64,000 bases of DNA, taken from Ceratopteris richardii. Taxonomy: Eukaryota; Streptophyta; Polypodiopsida; Polypodiales; Pteridaceae. The stretch's first letter is position 1, and the number at the start of each line of letters is the position of its first letter. The notes beneath the pieces were generated by a model, which was not told where the DNA came from, did not search any database, and saw only the letters and a program-made list of their open reading frames with translations. Shown here piece by piece: positions 20,285 to 30,806 of the stretch. The translations under genes and the position numbers were made by a program. The stretch covers positions 113,819,000 through 113,882,999 of the forward strand of contig CM035433.1 in assembly GCA_020310875.1 (NCBI GenBank). Direction: 5' to 3'.

Positions 20285-20961
20285 AATCACGATTTTTTGG
20301 ACAACCTTGGAAATCACGATTTTGAATGAAAAACACGATTTTTGGGGGTCTGAAAATCGCGATGCTGAGCTCTTACGAAAATCGCGATTTTGAAGGATCA
20401 TGAAAATCGCGATGTTGAGCAACTGTAAAAATCATGATTTTGTGAAATCATGAAAATCGCGATGTTGAGCACTGATGAAAATCACGATTTTGAGCAATCC
20501 CAAAAAATGCAATTTTGAATGAAAATCGTGAAAAATGCAATTTTGGCTGAAAGTCGTAAATGCAATTTTGGGTGAGAATCGTGAAAAAACACGATTTTGA
20601 GTGAGAATCGTGAAAAAACGCGATTTTGAGTGACAATCTTGAAAAAGGCGATTTTGAGTGAGAATCGTGAAAAACGTGATTTTGATAGAAAATCGTGTTT
20701 TTGGCCTGAAAATCGCAATTTTGAGAAGGACCAGAAAATCGTGATTTTGACTGAAAATCGTGTTTTTGACATGAAAATCGCGATTTTGAATGAAAATCGT
20801 GTTTTTGCTCAGAATCATGTTTTTACCTGAAAATCGCAATTTTGGCTAAAAATCGTGCTTCTTGAGAATGGTGTTCTGAAAATTGCGATTTTGTACCTTA
20901 GTGAAAATCATGTTCTGAAAATCGTAAAACTCGCGATTTTTTGAAAATCACAATTTTGGAG
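20285..20961. repeat. Leader array B: AAAATCGCGATTTTG repeats in G2
   Basis: About 25-30 degenerate units of the palindromic type AAAATCGCGATTTT or AAAATCGTG...ACGATTTTG over about 670 bp. Units are separated by short variable spacers such as AGTGAG or GACCAG. The exact ATCGCGAT core recurs many times. The array is flanked on its Gag-ward side (20160-20280) by a segment also present in the G3 leader. G3 is inserted at its far end. Confidence 0.92.
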
Positions 20962-21607
20962 TGTTGCTCTAGCAGAATGGTGAGAACCACGTTAAGAAGC
21001 TCCACCTCCTTAATGTCAATCCGCGGAAGAGATAGGAGTGATATGAAGATCGTGAATGTGAGATGAAGTGAGAGTGAAGGTGAGAAGCATAGAAATGCAC
21101 ACACACATACACACACACTACGAAGAGACAAGCAAGACACAATGGAAGGTGAGAAATCCACTCTATTGCTCAAGAACACTATTACAAGCTCAAAATAGCT
21201 CTAAGCTCATACTAACCAACCTGCTGACCTCAAAAATGAGCTCTCTAGCTCTTTTTATAGTTTCTAGACTAGTTTTGACCGGTTTCACATCTAGTGACTG
21301 GTATAGTTAAAAATTAGGTCCTAGATGCTATTTGGAAGGGTAAACGGTGTCTAAAAATAACGAAATTTGATACGCTTGTTCTACCTAAGCTCCTCAAGCT
21401 CGAGGACTCCTCGGCTTGCACAAAATGGAACTATGGATTACAAAATGGGGTTTTCTATGTTACATATGTTACAATAGTGATAAAAATCACTGTTGGAGGT
21501 TTTTGGAAAGTATTTGAAAACATAATTCTTTGAAGAAAGATTCGACTAGCTCCCTGCTCTGTCATTACATGCTTCTGCGTCTTCTATGCCTCTGGCTGCT
21601 TCCAACA
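20962..21607 (-). repeat. G3 3' LTR
   Basis: 646 bp, TGTTGCTCTAGC to GCTTCCAACA. It pairs with the partial LTR at 63462-64000. A TATA-like CTATAAAAAG lies on the minus strand at 21251-21260. Confidence 0.93.
21251..21260 (-). promoter_or_regulatory. TATA box in G3 LTR
   Basis: CTATAAAAAG followed, in element sense, by AGCTAGAGAGCTCATTTTTG. This promoter core is nearly identical in G2 and G4, although the rest of their LTRs differ strongly. Confidence 0.65.
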
Positions 21608-21731
21608 CCCCCCTCCCTCTCGCTTCTGTCGTCCCTCACAGAACCTTGTTGTAAGGTCTGCCGGATATACTTCTGTAGGAGGTCTTGAGCGAGGGTGTGC
21701 TCGGAGATACGAATGCCTCGGGCCAGGTCGG
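21608..21731 (-). promoter_or_regulatory. G3 3' end: last part of third ORF, inverted repeat, polypurine tract
   Basis: On the minus strand the G-rich tract (about 21608-21620) abuts the LTR. Upstream is an inverted repeat, TTCTGT...ACAGAA (21624-21643), whose outer pair differs from that of G2 and G4 on both arms. The bases also encode the end of the third ORF (GSVRDDR, shared with G2 and close to GSVRGDR in G4). G4 is inserted at 21731, with GTCGG at 21727-21731. Confidence 0.75.
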
Positions 21732-22425
21732 TGTTAGCAGCAGTCGGGGAACCGAAGGAGCCACAAGACGAAGAGAGTCAGAGCGAAGGGACAGCACAAG
21801 CAGACATGGCAGTCAAAGAAGATCTGGCAAATAGGCCATCTAAATTTTTCAGACATCAAGGAGTTGAACACACAAGAAGAAAGAGCAAGTAGGGAGCTCA
21901 AAGAGGTGTATGACAAATCAACAGAGAAAATCCCTACACAAATAGTGATTTTAATCACTAAACACCATTGTAAATACCATTTCATATTTTTGTAGCTCCA
22001 TTTTGTGCAAGCCAAGGAGTCCTTGAGCTTGAGGAGCTTTAGGAGTATCTACCTGCCAATTTTCGTATTTTTTAGATCTCGTTTGAGCCCTCAAATAAGC
22101 CCTGGAACCTAATTTTTAACTAGGCCGGACACTAGGTCTGGACAGGGCCAAAGCTAGTCAAACACTATAAAAGGAGCTAGAGAGCTCATTTTTGAGGGTG
22201 GATTGTAATTGAAATGAACTTGTAAGAGCTTTTTGAAAGTAATCTAAGAACTCCATTGCTTCTCACTCTTTGTCTTTCCGTGTGTGCACGTGTGCGTGCA
22301 TGTGTGTGCATGCTTGTGTGCTTCTCACTCACGCACCTGTGCCTCCACTTGCTCGAGGTCTTCATACCATCCTCACGTCTTCCCGGATTGACATTAAAGG
22401 AGGTGCTACTCATCACTGAGCTACA
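21732..22425 (+). repeat. G4 5' LTR
   Basis: TGTTAGCAGCAGTCGG to GAGCTACA. TATAAAAG lies at 22166-22173. It is followed, 8 bp on, by the primer-binding site. Confidence 0.95.
22166..22173 (+). promoter_or_regulatory. TATA box in G4 5' LTR
   Basis: TATAAAAG followed by GAGCTAGAGAGCTC. This is the core shared with the G2 and G3 LTRs and the likely element promoter. The 3' LTR copy is at 44728-44735. Confidence 0.7.
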
Positions 22426-22433
22426 CCAAATTT

Positions 22434-22451
22434 TGGCGCCGTTGCCGGGGA
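22434..22451 (+). other. G4 primer-binding site, complementary to tRNA-Asp
   Basis: TGGCGCCGTTGCCGGGGA, the exact complement of the 3' end of plant tRNA-Asp. It lies 8 bp inside the 5' LTR. Confidence 0.95.
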
Positions 22452-22519
22452 TTGAGCTTTGAGGACGAGCGTGTGATGGTAAGATGTAGATTGGAGACGT
22501 TGGCGTTGTAGGTAATTTC

Positions 22520-23555
22520 TGTTGGTGCATACCAATCACCAATTGAAGGCTTGGAAGATTAAAGGATGAAGGAAGAATCAATTCCTAAAGTGTGGAAGAA
22601 GATTACATTCAGAGGATAAGAGAAGTGTACACATATGTACATTAGTTTAGTCATAGCTGACTTAGATCTTTTGTTTAGTAAGAATCATGTACAAATTTAT
22701 CTATAAATACTTTGAGAAAAGTCGGGGCAAGTATGAGAGCATATGTGACAATAGTTAGAAGTCAAGAATGAGGGAGATAGATGTCATGAGATAGAGAAAA
22801 AGTTAGTTGAGTTAGCTCTCATCACTCAACTGTATTTTCTTCTGAGTAATTGAAAATATTTGCGCCCGATGTTTCTGCGTGTTCTCCTTCTACAGTAGAT
22901 CAATTGTGAAATGCTTTTGTACAAGTCTAAGTTGAGAGTTGCTTGACCTCTGTACAAAGTTTTAGCTTCCAATTGTAATCAGGCTGAGTGAATTAAGTGT
23001 AGGAACATTCATATGTGAAGTGTGTTCACTGGTTCCTAAAACAGGCGCAGATTTCGAAGTTAATGTTTTGATTATTTCTCCTAGCACAGTTTAAAGTTTT
23101 GCATGAGTGAGGGCTTAATCTTTAAGTTGGAAGATAAGCTATTCATGTCTAGAAGCATTTTGGAAAACGGGTTCTATTCAAGGAGAACCAAGTCTTAAAA
23201 GTTACAGGTATAAAATCGATTGTTCTGAGTGACAGTTTCTGACATAGGTAACTTGAGAAGTTGGTTTCTCAAGTTATACTTAATCTTTTGAAGTAATTCA
23301 ACTTGGAGTAGATGCGCAATCTCTAGGAGATACTTCGTACAAAGTTTCATCAAAAACTTTACACGTTTGATAGGCCAATGTGAAGAAATAGTGCAGCAGA
23401 CTTTTCTGTGTTTCATCTTCTTCACAGATTTGTTAACTTTTTGATAATTAGTAATTGATCCTCTAAATGAGTGGAAGGTTTTGACTTATTCTTGGTATAG
23501 AGGTGCTCTAATCACAAGAATAGGTTGTTCTTTTGGAGAATAACATTCTCCATCA
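22520..23555 (+). repeat. C1 5' LTR
   Basis: TGTTGGTGCATACC to ATTCTCCATCA, 1036 bp. A TATA-like CTATAAATAC lies at 22701-22710. Confidence 0.97.
22702..22709 (+). promoter_or_regulatory. TATA box in C1 5' LTR
   Basis: TATAAATA in the first fifth of the LTR, in the usual U3 position for a Copia promoter. Confidence 0.5.
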
Positions 23556-23556
23556 G

Positions 23557-23568
23557 TGGTATCAGAGC
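23557..23568 (+). other. C1 primer-binding site, initiator tRNA-Met
   Basis: TGGTATCAGAGC one base after the 5' LTR: the standard plant Copia primer site, complementary to initiator tRNA-Met. Confidence 0.95.
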
Positions 23569-23776
23569 AGGAGACATCAAAGTGAGAAAAGGAGGATCCC
23601 GACTGCTGCAGATTCAAGAAATTCAACACTTGAAGGACTAAGAAGTGAAAGCTTGGAGTCAAAGTTTGAGGAGAAGACTATTTGACATCAAGAAAGGCAA
23701 AAGGAGTTCAATTCGAAGTAAAGGTACATACATTGTTTGTAAAGCTTGAAGATTTCAATACACAGGTGGATACAAG

Positions 23777-26700
23777 ATGGGAGAAAGCTTGCAGATTGAT
23801 AAGCTAGATAGGGAGAACTATCCAGCATGGTCCATGAGGATGGAAGCACACCTCATGAGCAAAGATCTTATATCATTTATTACAGGAGATGAAGAAAAAC
23901 CTGAGTTTGCAGATCCTAGTATTCCTACTAGGGAAGAGCTTGCAATGTTGAAGACTTGGATGAGAAAGGATGCTCAAGCAAGGAGCATCATCTACATGGC
24001 TGTAAATGATTACCTTTTACCTCACATCAGAGGTTTGGAAAGTGCTACAGATGTTTGGAATGCCTTGGAAGAGCATTTCCAAAATACTACTAAGTCAAGG
24101 AAGTCCTCACTATGGGCTGAGTTCACAACCTTCAAGAAGAAGAGCTCACAATCAATTTCAGATTATGTGGCAAGGATGAAAGATATTGCAGATAGCTTGG
24201 GAGCAGTGGATGAAGACATTGAAGAGGAAAAGTTGGTAAGACAAATACTTACAGGTTTGAGAGGAGATGAGAAGTGGAAGCCTTTTATATTGTCCATAGA
24301 ATTGTCACTTGATCACTTTACTCCTGATCTTAATCAATTGCTAGGACACATGCTAACCTTTGAGCAGGATCTTAAAGGAGACAATGATAGAAGTACAAGT
24401 CAAGCTATGTACTCTAAGGATAAGAAAAAGAATGGCAAGGGAAAGCAATCAAATGATGATGAAGGGAATTCAAATCAAGCTAACTTCACAAAAGGGAAGA
24501 CAAATTTCAGAGGTAAAGGAAGAGGAGGTAAGAACAAAGATAATGCTAAAGCTTGTTGGATTTGTGGCAGAACAAATCATTTGGCAAATGATTGTTGGTA
24601 TAACAATCAAAATGGTGGAAGCAATAATCAGAATTATAGTCAAAGAGGTAGAGGAGGCAGAAACCAAAGAGGCAATTTCAGAGGAAGAGGAGGTAGGACA
24701 TCATATGGTAGAGGAGGTGGAAGAAACTTCCAATCTCAGTCCTACAACAATAATTATTACAATTATGCATCAGATCAGAAGGATGACATGACTCTTATCT
24801 TGAATGCAACTCATGAATCAATGGGAGAAGATCAAAGAGTGTTTTATATTGACTCAGGGTGCAGCAACCATCTGAGTGGGAATCTATCTTTGATTACTGA
24901 TATGGAAGCAAGGGTGAATGGACATACAGTTCAGACAGGTGACAATACCAAACATAAAGTGGAGAGCATTGGATCAGTGAAGACAAAGAGTGGAAGTACA
25001 CTTCTGAGCAAGGTACTTTATGTTCCTACTATTCCTAAAAATCTGATAAGTGTAGGGCAAATTGTGGAGAAAGGATATGAGGTAAGATTCACAAATGATG
25101 GTGTTTATGTACAAGATCCAAATCAGGGATATAGAAACATAATTGCAGGTAAAAAGGAAGGAAGATTGTTCACTCTCAAAGTCCAAGGTAATGTGGGACA
25201 TGCATTATTTACCTATGGAAGTCAAAAGGTATCTGAATTAGACCTATGGCATAAAAGGCTAGGTCATTTCAATGAGAGAGCTATAAAGGAGATGTCAAAG
25301 AATCAGGTGGTGCTTGGATTGCCAAATATTGAAGGGCAACATATGGTGTACAAGTGTGAAGCTTGTCAATTAGGTAAAGCACATAAGAGTTCTTACAACA
25401 AATCAGGGTACAAGCATTCAAATATGCTTGAATTGGTTCATACAGATGTATGGGGTCCCTCAAGGGACTATAGCATAAATGGTTCCAGATATTATGTGTT
25501 GTTTGTTGATGATGCAACCAGGTGGATTACTTTGTATGTAATCAAGGATAAATCAGAAGTTTTCAAGACATTCAAACATTTTCATGCTTATGCAGAAAGG
25601 ATCACAGGGCAAAAGCTCAAGAGGTTAAGATCAGATGGAGGAGGAGAGTATTTCTCTAAAGAGTTTGATGATTATTTGTGGAATGCAGGTATCAAAAGAG
25701 AAGTAACTTGCAGGTACTCCCCTCAACAGAATGGAGTAGCAGAAAGGAGGAATAGGACTCTTGTAGAGTTTGCAAGAGCCATGATGAAGGAAAAGAATTG
25801 TCCAAATTACTTATGGGCAGAAGCCATTAACACTGCAACATACCTTGTGAATAGGTTGCCTTGCAAAGCTTTGGATGGAGGAACCCCTTATGAAGCATGG
25901 TGGGGTAAGAAGCCTAGTCTTGATCATTGTAAAGTATTTGGATGTATTGCATATGCTTATGTTCCTTCACAATTAAGACATAAGCTAGAACCAAAAGCAG
26001 AGAAGTATGTGTTTATTGGATATGATGATAGACAGATGGGTTACAGGTTGTGGAGTCCATCCACAAAGCAATTTCTTGTTACTAAAGATGTGACATTTGA
26101 TGAGCAAAATATGTGGTATACAGGATCACCAAATGAGTATACAGGTGTTGAAGAAATTCAAAGGAAAGGAAAGGCAAAGGTAAAAGTATGTGAAGAAATT
26201 GTTGATGAAGTTGACTCTAGAAGTAGAGTGCAGGATTATGTAGAAGAAGGGCCAAGATTTGATCCAGAGTCAAATGAGGCTGAAACTTCAAGGAATGCAG
26301 AAATCAGAAGATCTACAAGAGAAAGGAAAGAACCTATAAGGTATAGTTATGATACATCTTTCCTAACAACAAAAGATTATGCCTACATTGTGAAAACAGA
26401 AGAAGATCCAACCACTTATGAAGAAGCCAAAGGTAAACAGAATTGGGAGAAGGCAATGCAGGAAGAGTATGATGCTCTACTTGAAAATGAAACTTGGGAA
26501 CTAGTACCAAGACCAAAGAATCAGAAGGTCATTGGATGCAAGTGGGTATATAAAACAAAGAGGTTTGCAGATGGTAAAGTGTCTAGATATAAGGCTAGAC
26601 TTGTGGTCAAAGGTTATGCCCAAACTTATGGGGTAGATTATGATGAAACCTTTAGTCCTGTTGCTAAGATGTCTACAATTAGGACATTGATTGCTATTGC

Positions 26701-27949
26701 TGCTTGCAAGGGATGGAAATTATCACAATTGGATGTGAAAAATGCATTTCTAAATGGATACATTGCAGATGAAGTATATATGGAGCAACCAGAAGGCTTC
26801 ATGGAATCAATTGGATCAGATTATGTGTGTAAGCTCAAGAGAGCTTTATATGGGTTGAAGCAAGCCCCAAGAGCTTGGAATTACAGATTGGTCAAGTTCT
26901 TGAATGAATGTGGATTTCAAGCATCAAAGGCAGATAGTAGCTTGCTAGTGAAGGCAAGTGAAAATGGATACATTTACATGTGCATTTATGTTGATGATAT
27001 TATTGTTACAGGAACAGATGCTCAAGGAATCAATGAACTCAAAAGACAAATAGAGAAGGAGTTTAAGATAAGTGATTTGGGAAACTTATCTTATTTTCTA
27101 GGAATGCAGATTGTGTATACTCAACATGGAGTATATGTTTCACAAGAGAGATACTTGAAGAATCTTCTAGTCAAGTTTAACATGGAAGATTGCAAGATCT
27201 CAACCACACCATTGGAGGTAAATCATAAATTAAGCAGGTATGGAGGTGAAGAATTCAATGACATGAAGAAATATCAGAGTTTGGTAGGTAGTCTAATCTA
27301 TGCTACCTTGACAAGGCCAGATCTATCATATGCAGTAGGTGTGTTGTCACAATTTATGCATTGTCCAAAGAAGACTCATTGGATTGCAGCCCAAAGGGTA
27401 CTCAGATATATCAAAGGAACCCTAAGTGAAGGTTTGTATTATGGTTTCACTTCTGACACAAGAATCAAAGTGTTTAGTGATGCAGATTGGGCAGGTGACT
27501 CAGATGATAGAAGGTCTACTCATGGGTATCTCTGTTATGTTGGAGATAAGCTAGTTTCTTGGTGTTCAAAGAAGCAACATACAGTTGCTTTATCATCCAC
27601 AGAAGCTGAGTATAAGGGAATGGTAGAAGCTGCAAAGGAAGTGATATGGTTGAAGACCTTGATGAAAAGTTTTGAGTTTGATCATAGTACTCCAATAATT
27701 TTTGGAGACAATATGAGTTCTTTGTATTTGGCAGCTAACCCTGTTTTTCATGCCAGGACTAAGCATATAGAGATTCAGTATCATTTCTTGAGGGAAAAGG
27801 TACTAGATAAAGAGATTGAAGTGATGTACACTCCAACAAAAGAACAAGTGGCAGATATGATGACAAAGAGTTTGGATGGACCTAAGTTACAAAGGTTCAA
27901 AGACATGGCAAGTATCAAGAAGACAGAGAAAACCTCAATTGATGATTGA
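23777..27949 (+). CDS. gag-pol: C1 Copia gag-pol polyprotein
   Basis: 1390 residues in one frame, the usual Copia arrangement. Gag is about residues 1-250, starting MGESLQIDKLDRENYPAW. A zinc knuckle CWICGRTNHLANDC (CX2CX4HX4C) lies near 258, in a Gly/Arg/Asn-rich basic stretch. The protease active site DSGCSNH is near 356. The integrase has a zinc finger (HKRLGHF...CEACQLGKAH, about 490-545) and the acidic core residues in HTDVWGP, RSDGGGEY and GVAERRN. RT is about 900-1160, with YVDDIIVTG near 1071. RNase H (FSDADWAGD, SSTEAEY) runs to the C-terminus. The stop lies just before the polypurine tract. The start at 23777 is the first ATG after the primer site that gives the conserved Gag N-terminus. 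It should encode everything needed for replication; expression is not shown by sequence. Confidence 0.95.
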   Translation: MGESLQIDKLDRENYPAWSMRMEAHLMSKDLISFITGDEEKPEFADPSIPTREELAMLKTWMRKDAQARSIIYMAVNDYLLPHIRGLESATDVWNALEEHFQNTTKSRKSSLWAEFTTFKKKSSQSISDYVARMKDIADSLGAVDEDIEEEKLVRQILTGLRGDEKWKPFILSIELSLDHFTPDLNQLLGHMLTFEQDLKGDNDRSTSQAMYSKDKKKNGKGKQSNDDEGNSNQANFTKGKTNFRGKGRGGKNKDNAKACWICGRTNHLANDCWYNNQNGGSNNQNYSQRGRGGRNQRGNFRGRGGRTSYGRGGGRNFQSQSYNNNYYNYASDQKDDMTLILNATHESMGEDQRVFYIDSGCSNHLSGNLSLITDMEARVNGHTVQTGDNTKHKVESIGSVKTKSGSTLLSKVLYVPTIPKNLISVGQIVEKGYEVRFTNDGVYVQDPNQGYRNIIAGKKEGRLFTLKVQGNVGHALFTYGSQKVSELDLWHKRLGHFNERAIKEMSKNQVVLGLPNIEGQHMVYKCEACQLGKAHKSSYNKSGYKHSNMLELVHTDVWGPSRDYSINGSRYYVLFVDDATRWITLYVIKDKSEVFKTFKHFHAYAERITGQKLKRLRSDGGGEYFSKEFDDYLWNAGIKREVTCRYSPQQNGVAERRNRTLVEFARAMMKEKNCPNYLWAEAINTATYLVNRLPCKALDGGTPYEAWWGKKPSLDHCKVFGCIAYAYVPSQLRHKLEPKAEKYVFIGYDDRQMGYRLWSPSTKQFLVTKDVTFDEQNMWYTGSPNEYTGVEEIQRKGKAKVKVCEEIVDEVDSRSRVQDYVEEGPRFDPESNEAETSRNAEIRRSTRERKEPIRYSYDTSFLTTKDYAYIVKTEEDPTTYEEAKGKQNWEKAMQEEYDALLENETWELVPRPKNQKVIGCKWVYKTKRFADGKVSRYKARLVVKGYAQTYGVDYDETFSPVAKMSTIRTLIAIAACKGWKLSQLDVKNAFLNGYIADEVYMEQPEGFMESIGSDYVCKLKRALYGLKQAPRAWNYRLVKFLNECGFQASKADSSLLVKASENGYIYMCIYVDDIIVTGTDAQGINELKRQIEKEFKISDLGNLSYFLGMQIVYTQHGVYVSQERYLKNLLVKFNMEDCKISTTPLEVNHKLSRYGGEEFNDMKKYQSLVGSLIYATLTRPDLSYAVGVLSQFMHCPKKTHWIAAQRVLRYIKGTLSEGLYYGFTSDTRIKVFSDADWAGDSDDRRSTHGYLCYVGDKLVSWCSKKQHTVALSSTEAEYKGMVEAAKEVIWLKTLMKSFEFDHSTPIIFGDNMSSLYLAANPVFHARTKHIEIQYHFLREKVLDKEIEVMYTPTKEQVADMMTKSLDGPKLQRFKDMASIKKTEKTSIDD

Positions 27950-27957
27950 GGGGGAGC
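27946..27957 (+). promoter_or_regulatory. C1 polypurine tract
   Basis: TTGAGGGGGAGC directly before the 3' LTR. It primes plus-strand synthesis. Confidence 0.9.
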
Positions 27958-28993
27958 TGTTGGTGCATACCAATCACCAATTGAAGGCTTGGAAGATTAA
28001 AGGATGAAGGAAGAATCAATTCCTAAAGTGTGGAAGAAGATTACATTCAGAGGATAAGAGAAGTGTACACATATGTACATTAGTTTAGTCATAGCTGACT
28101 TAGATCTTTTGTTTAGTAAGAATCATGTACAAATTTATCTATAAATACTTTGAGAAAAGTCGGGGCAAGTATGAGAGCATATGTGACAATAGTTAGAAGT
28201 CAAGAATGAGGGAGATAGATGTCATGAGATAGAGAAAAAGTTAGTTGAGTTAGCTCTCATCACTCAACTGTATTTTCTTCTGAGTAATTGAAAATATTTG
28301 CGCCCGATGTTTCTGCGTGTTCTCCTTCTACAGTAGATCAATTGTGAAATGCTTTTGTACAAGTCTAAGTTGAGAGTTGCTTGACCTCTGTACAAAGTTT
28401 TAGCTTCCAATTGTAATCAGGCTGAGTGAATTAAGTGTAGGAACATTCATATGTGAAGTGTGTTCACTGGTTCCTAAAACAAGCGCAGATTTCGAAGTTA
28501 ATGTTTTGATCATTTCTCCTAGCACAGTTTAAAGTTTTGCATGAGTGAGGGCTTAATCTTTAAGTTGGAAGATAAGCTATTCATGTCCAGAAGCATTTTG
28601 GAAAACGGGTTCTATTCAAGGAGAACCAAGTCTTAAAAGTTACAGGTATAAAATCGACTGTTCTGAGTGACAGTTTCTGACATAGGTAACTTGAGAAGTT
28701 GGTTTCTCAAGTTATACTTAATTTTTTGAAGTAATTCAACTTGGAGTAGATGCGCAATCTCTAGGAGATACTTCGTACAAAGTTTCATCAAAAACTTTAC
28801 ACGTTTGATAGGCCAATGTGAAGAAATAGTGCAGCAGACTTTTCTGTGTTTCATCTTCTTCACAGATTTGTTAACTTTTTGATAATTAGTAATTGATCCT
28901 CTAAATGAGTGGAAGGTTTTGACTTATTCTTGGTATAGAGGTGCTCTAATCACAAGAATAGGTTGTTCTTTTGGAGAATAACATTCTCCATCA
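27958..28993 (+). repeat. C1 3' LTR
   Basis: Pairs with 22520-23555 over the full 1036 bp and is followed by the ATTTC target duplication. Confidence 0.97.
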
Positions 28994-28998
28994 ATTTC

Positions 28999-29279
28999 TT
29001 TACTTTTCCTATTTTTCTCTTTCTTACCTTACCACCATCATCACCATCATCATCATCACCAACTTCCACCTCCATTTCCATCATCGCAAAAATTTCAGTT
29101 TTTTTATCATATCACCATCTCCACCTCATTTCCCTCATTCTACTTGTGAGAGAGAGCGAGAGAGCGATATTGTGTGCGTTGTTTTTTGCATGTTTTTTGA
29201 GCATTCTGCAGGTTCTTGCTATATCACCATCCCCAGCACTCTGCGCAGGTACGGAACTGTACGGTCTTGTCTCTGTGTC
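28999..29279. other. G4 leader resumed after C1
   Basis: Untranslated leader of G4, starting with a pyrimidine-rich tract and (CAT)n-like stretches at 29034-29065. No gene is seen. Confidence 0.6.
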
Positions 29280-29284
29280 GCCGG

Positions 29285-29882
29285 GCTCTGTCAATCGCGA
29301 CCGACAGAAAAATTGCTCTATTTGCTAAACAAAGTGCATATCCATGACCTACAGGCCTAGAGCTTCCCAAAAATGTGTTTAGTTTTTTGAAATTCCTCAG
29401 ATTTCTGTCAATCGCGATCGCTCTGTCAATCACGATCGACAAACCACGACGGACAGACCTGTCAATCGCGATCGACCAGTCAATCGCGACGGACAGCCCA
29501 CGACGGCTCTGTCAATCGCGACCGACAGAGTCAACGACCGATTGACCACGACGGACAGAAGCTACGCGTGACACGTGTCAATCGCGATCGAGCCATCAAT
29601 CGCGATCGACCTATCAATCGCGACGGACAGCCACGACGGACCTATCAATCGCGACTGACACAGTCAACGACTGTTTGACCACGACTGACCGAGTCTTCGC
29701 GACGGCCCTGTCAATCGCGATCGACACATCAATCGCGATCGACAGAGTCAACGACCCTTTGACCACGATTGACTGAATTTTCGGCCACGTGTCAATCGCG
29801 ACTGACCAGTCAATCGCGACTGACAGCCACGACGGACCTGTCAATCGCGATCGACGACTGACCTGTCAATCGCGACCAACAG
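29285..29882. repeat. Leader array C: TCAATCGCGATCGACAG repeats in G4
   Basis: About 17 copies of TCGCGA. Typical units are GTCAATCGCGATCGACAG, GTCAATCGCGACCGACAG and the companion CCACGACGGACAG, with GTCAACGACC spacers. Spacing is irregular, mostly 16-40 bp. The core ATCGCGAT is frequent. The array sits between primer site and Gag, as arrays A, B and D do in their elements. Confidence 0.92.
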
Positions 29883-30806
29883 ACTTTGCGAACACGTTAG
29901 AAGGGCAAATTAGGTTAAATTTTTAAGACAAAAATAATGGTCTAAATTTTGGCCAAGTGTGGGACAAACACTAGGGTGTGGTATTGCATTACGAGGGCAT
30001 GACCCAAGTAACTCGAGAATTTCTGTTTGCCTGTTAACCTAGTTTAATCCTGTTTTAGCCCCAAAACCCTGAACTGGCATAACTTTCTCATACGAAATCC
30101 GTTTGCTGTGATTTTTGTTTTGTTGGAAAGCTCGCGGGGAGTACAACAAAAACATCAATTGGTTACGGTTAAATTAAGATCAGGAATATTAGATAGGGTA
30201 TTTTGAAGTTGACCATACTCAGGGGGAACAAAATTCAGGGATCTCTAGAGTTGTGTCCAAAAAAACATAGTGCAAATTGGTGGTGTTACATGAATGAAAG
30301 TGATTGGTTCTGTCTTTTGAATTTAAGTCTTGAGCTAACGGTGGACCTTTTACAGGTCCTGTGAGAGCATCGAAGGGTACGCAAAGCAAGAGTAAGTGCA
30401 GGCTTGGGAACACGCGTCCTGGGCACGCCAGGGCAACAACACAAGGAAAGGAACTCAAGGTTGGAAAACCTGCAACACCCTCTGTCAATTCTTAGTTTAG
30501 GCTAAGTGCGGGTAGTGTTAGAAGTAATTCCAGGCAACGATAGGCACGAGATAAATCAAAGACTATCTAAGAAATCAAGTCCATGTCAAGAGATAACCTG
30601 TGTGTGAACGACAACCTTAAAGGAAAAGAACCTAACGTGAAACGACCAAACTAAAGTGCGAAATTAAACTCAAGTATTCCTAACGACGTGATATCAAACA
30701 AGAGTATAAACACGATAATCAACATAAAAAGGGGATTAAGTAATTGATACAAAGGACTCAGAAACGTGGTTGTACCTGGGAAAAATTGGGTTAATCAGTT
30801 AGGCAT
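29883..30806. other. G4 leader between array C and Gag
   Basis: No coding region is recognised. Around 30070-30180 it carries a segment loosely resembling those beside arrays B and D (a TTGGAAAGCTCG-type block near an AAAAACATC stretch). The segment therefore seems to be a fixed part of this lineage's leader. Confidence 0.5.

Larger units (their letters stand above)
16978..20961 (-). mobile_element. G2: reduced Gypsy element, 5' end carried away by the G3 insertion
   Basis: Minus-strand relative of G1, G3 and G4. In element sense the visible parts are leader array B (20285-20961), a conserved leader segment (about 20056-20284), a second-protease-like region (19537-20055), an IWVPK tail (18842-19573), a long non-coding tail, a polypurine tract with hairpin (17582-17619) and the 3' LTR (16978-17581). 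The leader passes straight into the second-protease part. G3 sits at 20962, so the G2 primer site and 5' LTR should lie beyond the right edge of the window. It is strongly reduced and probably a non-autonomous derivative. Confidence 0.75.
22520..28993 (+). mobile_element. C1: whole-looking Ty1/Copia element in the G4 leader
   Basis: 6474 bp on the plus strand. The two LTRs (22520-23555 and 27958-28993) are both 1036 bp, with about 5 differences (0.5%). The target duplication ATTTC is perfect (22515-22519 and 28994-28998). It has an initiator-Met primer site, one uninterrupted gag-pol frame and a polypurine tract. I see no break. It is the youngest element in the window, inserted between the G4 primer site and leader array C. 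Confidence 0.97.

Noticed and set aside
20285-20961. Centromeric or other satellite DNA
   Set aside because: The array is confined to a Gypsy leader, under 1 kb, with degenerate short units and clear flanking leader sequence shared with G3.
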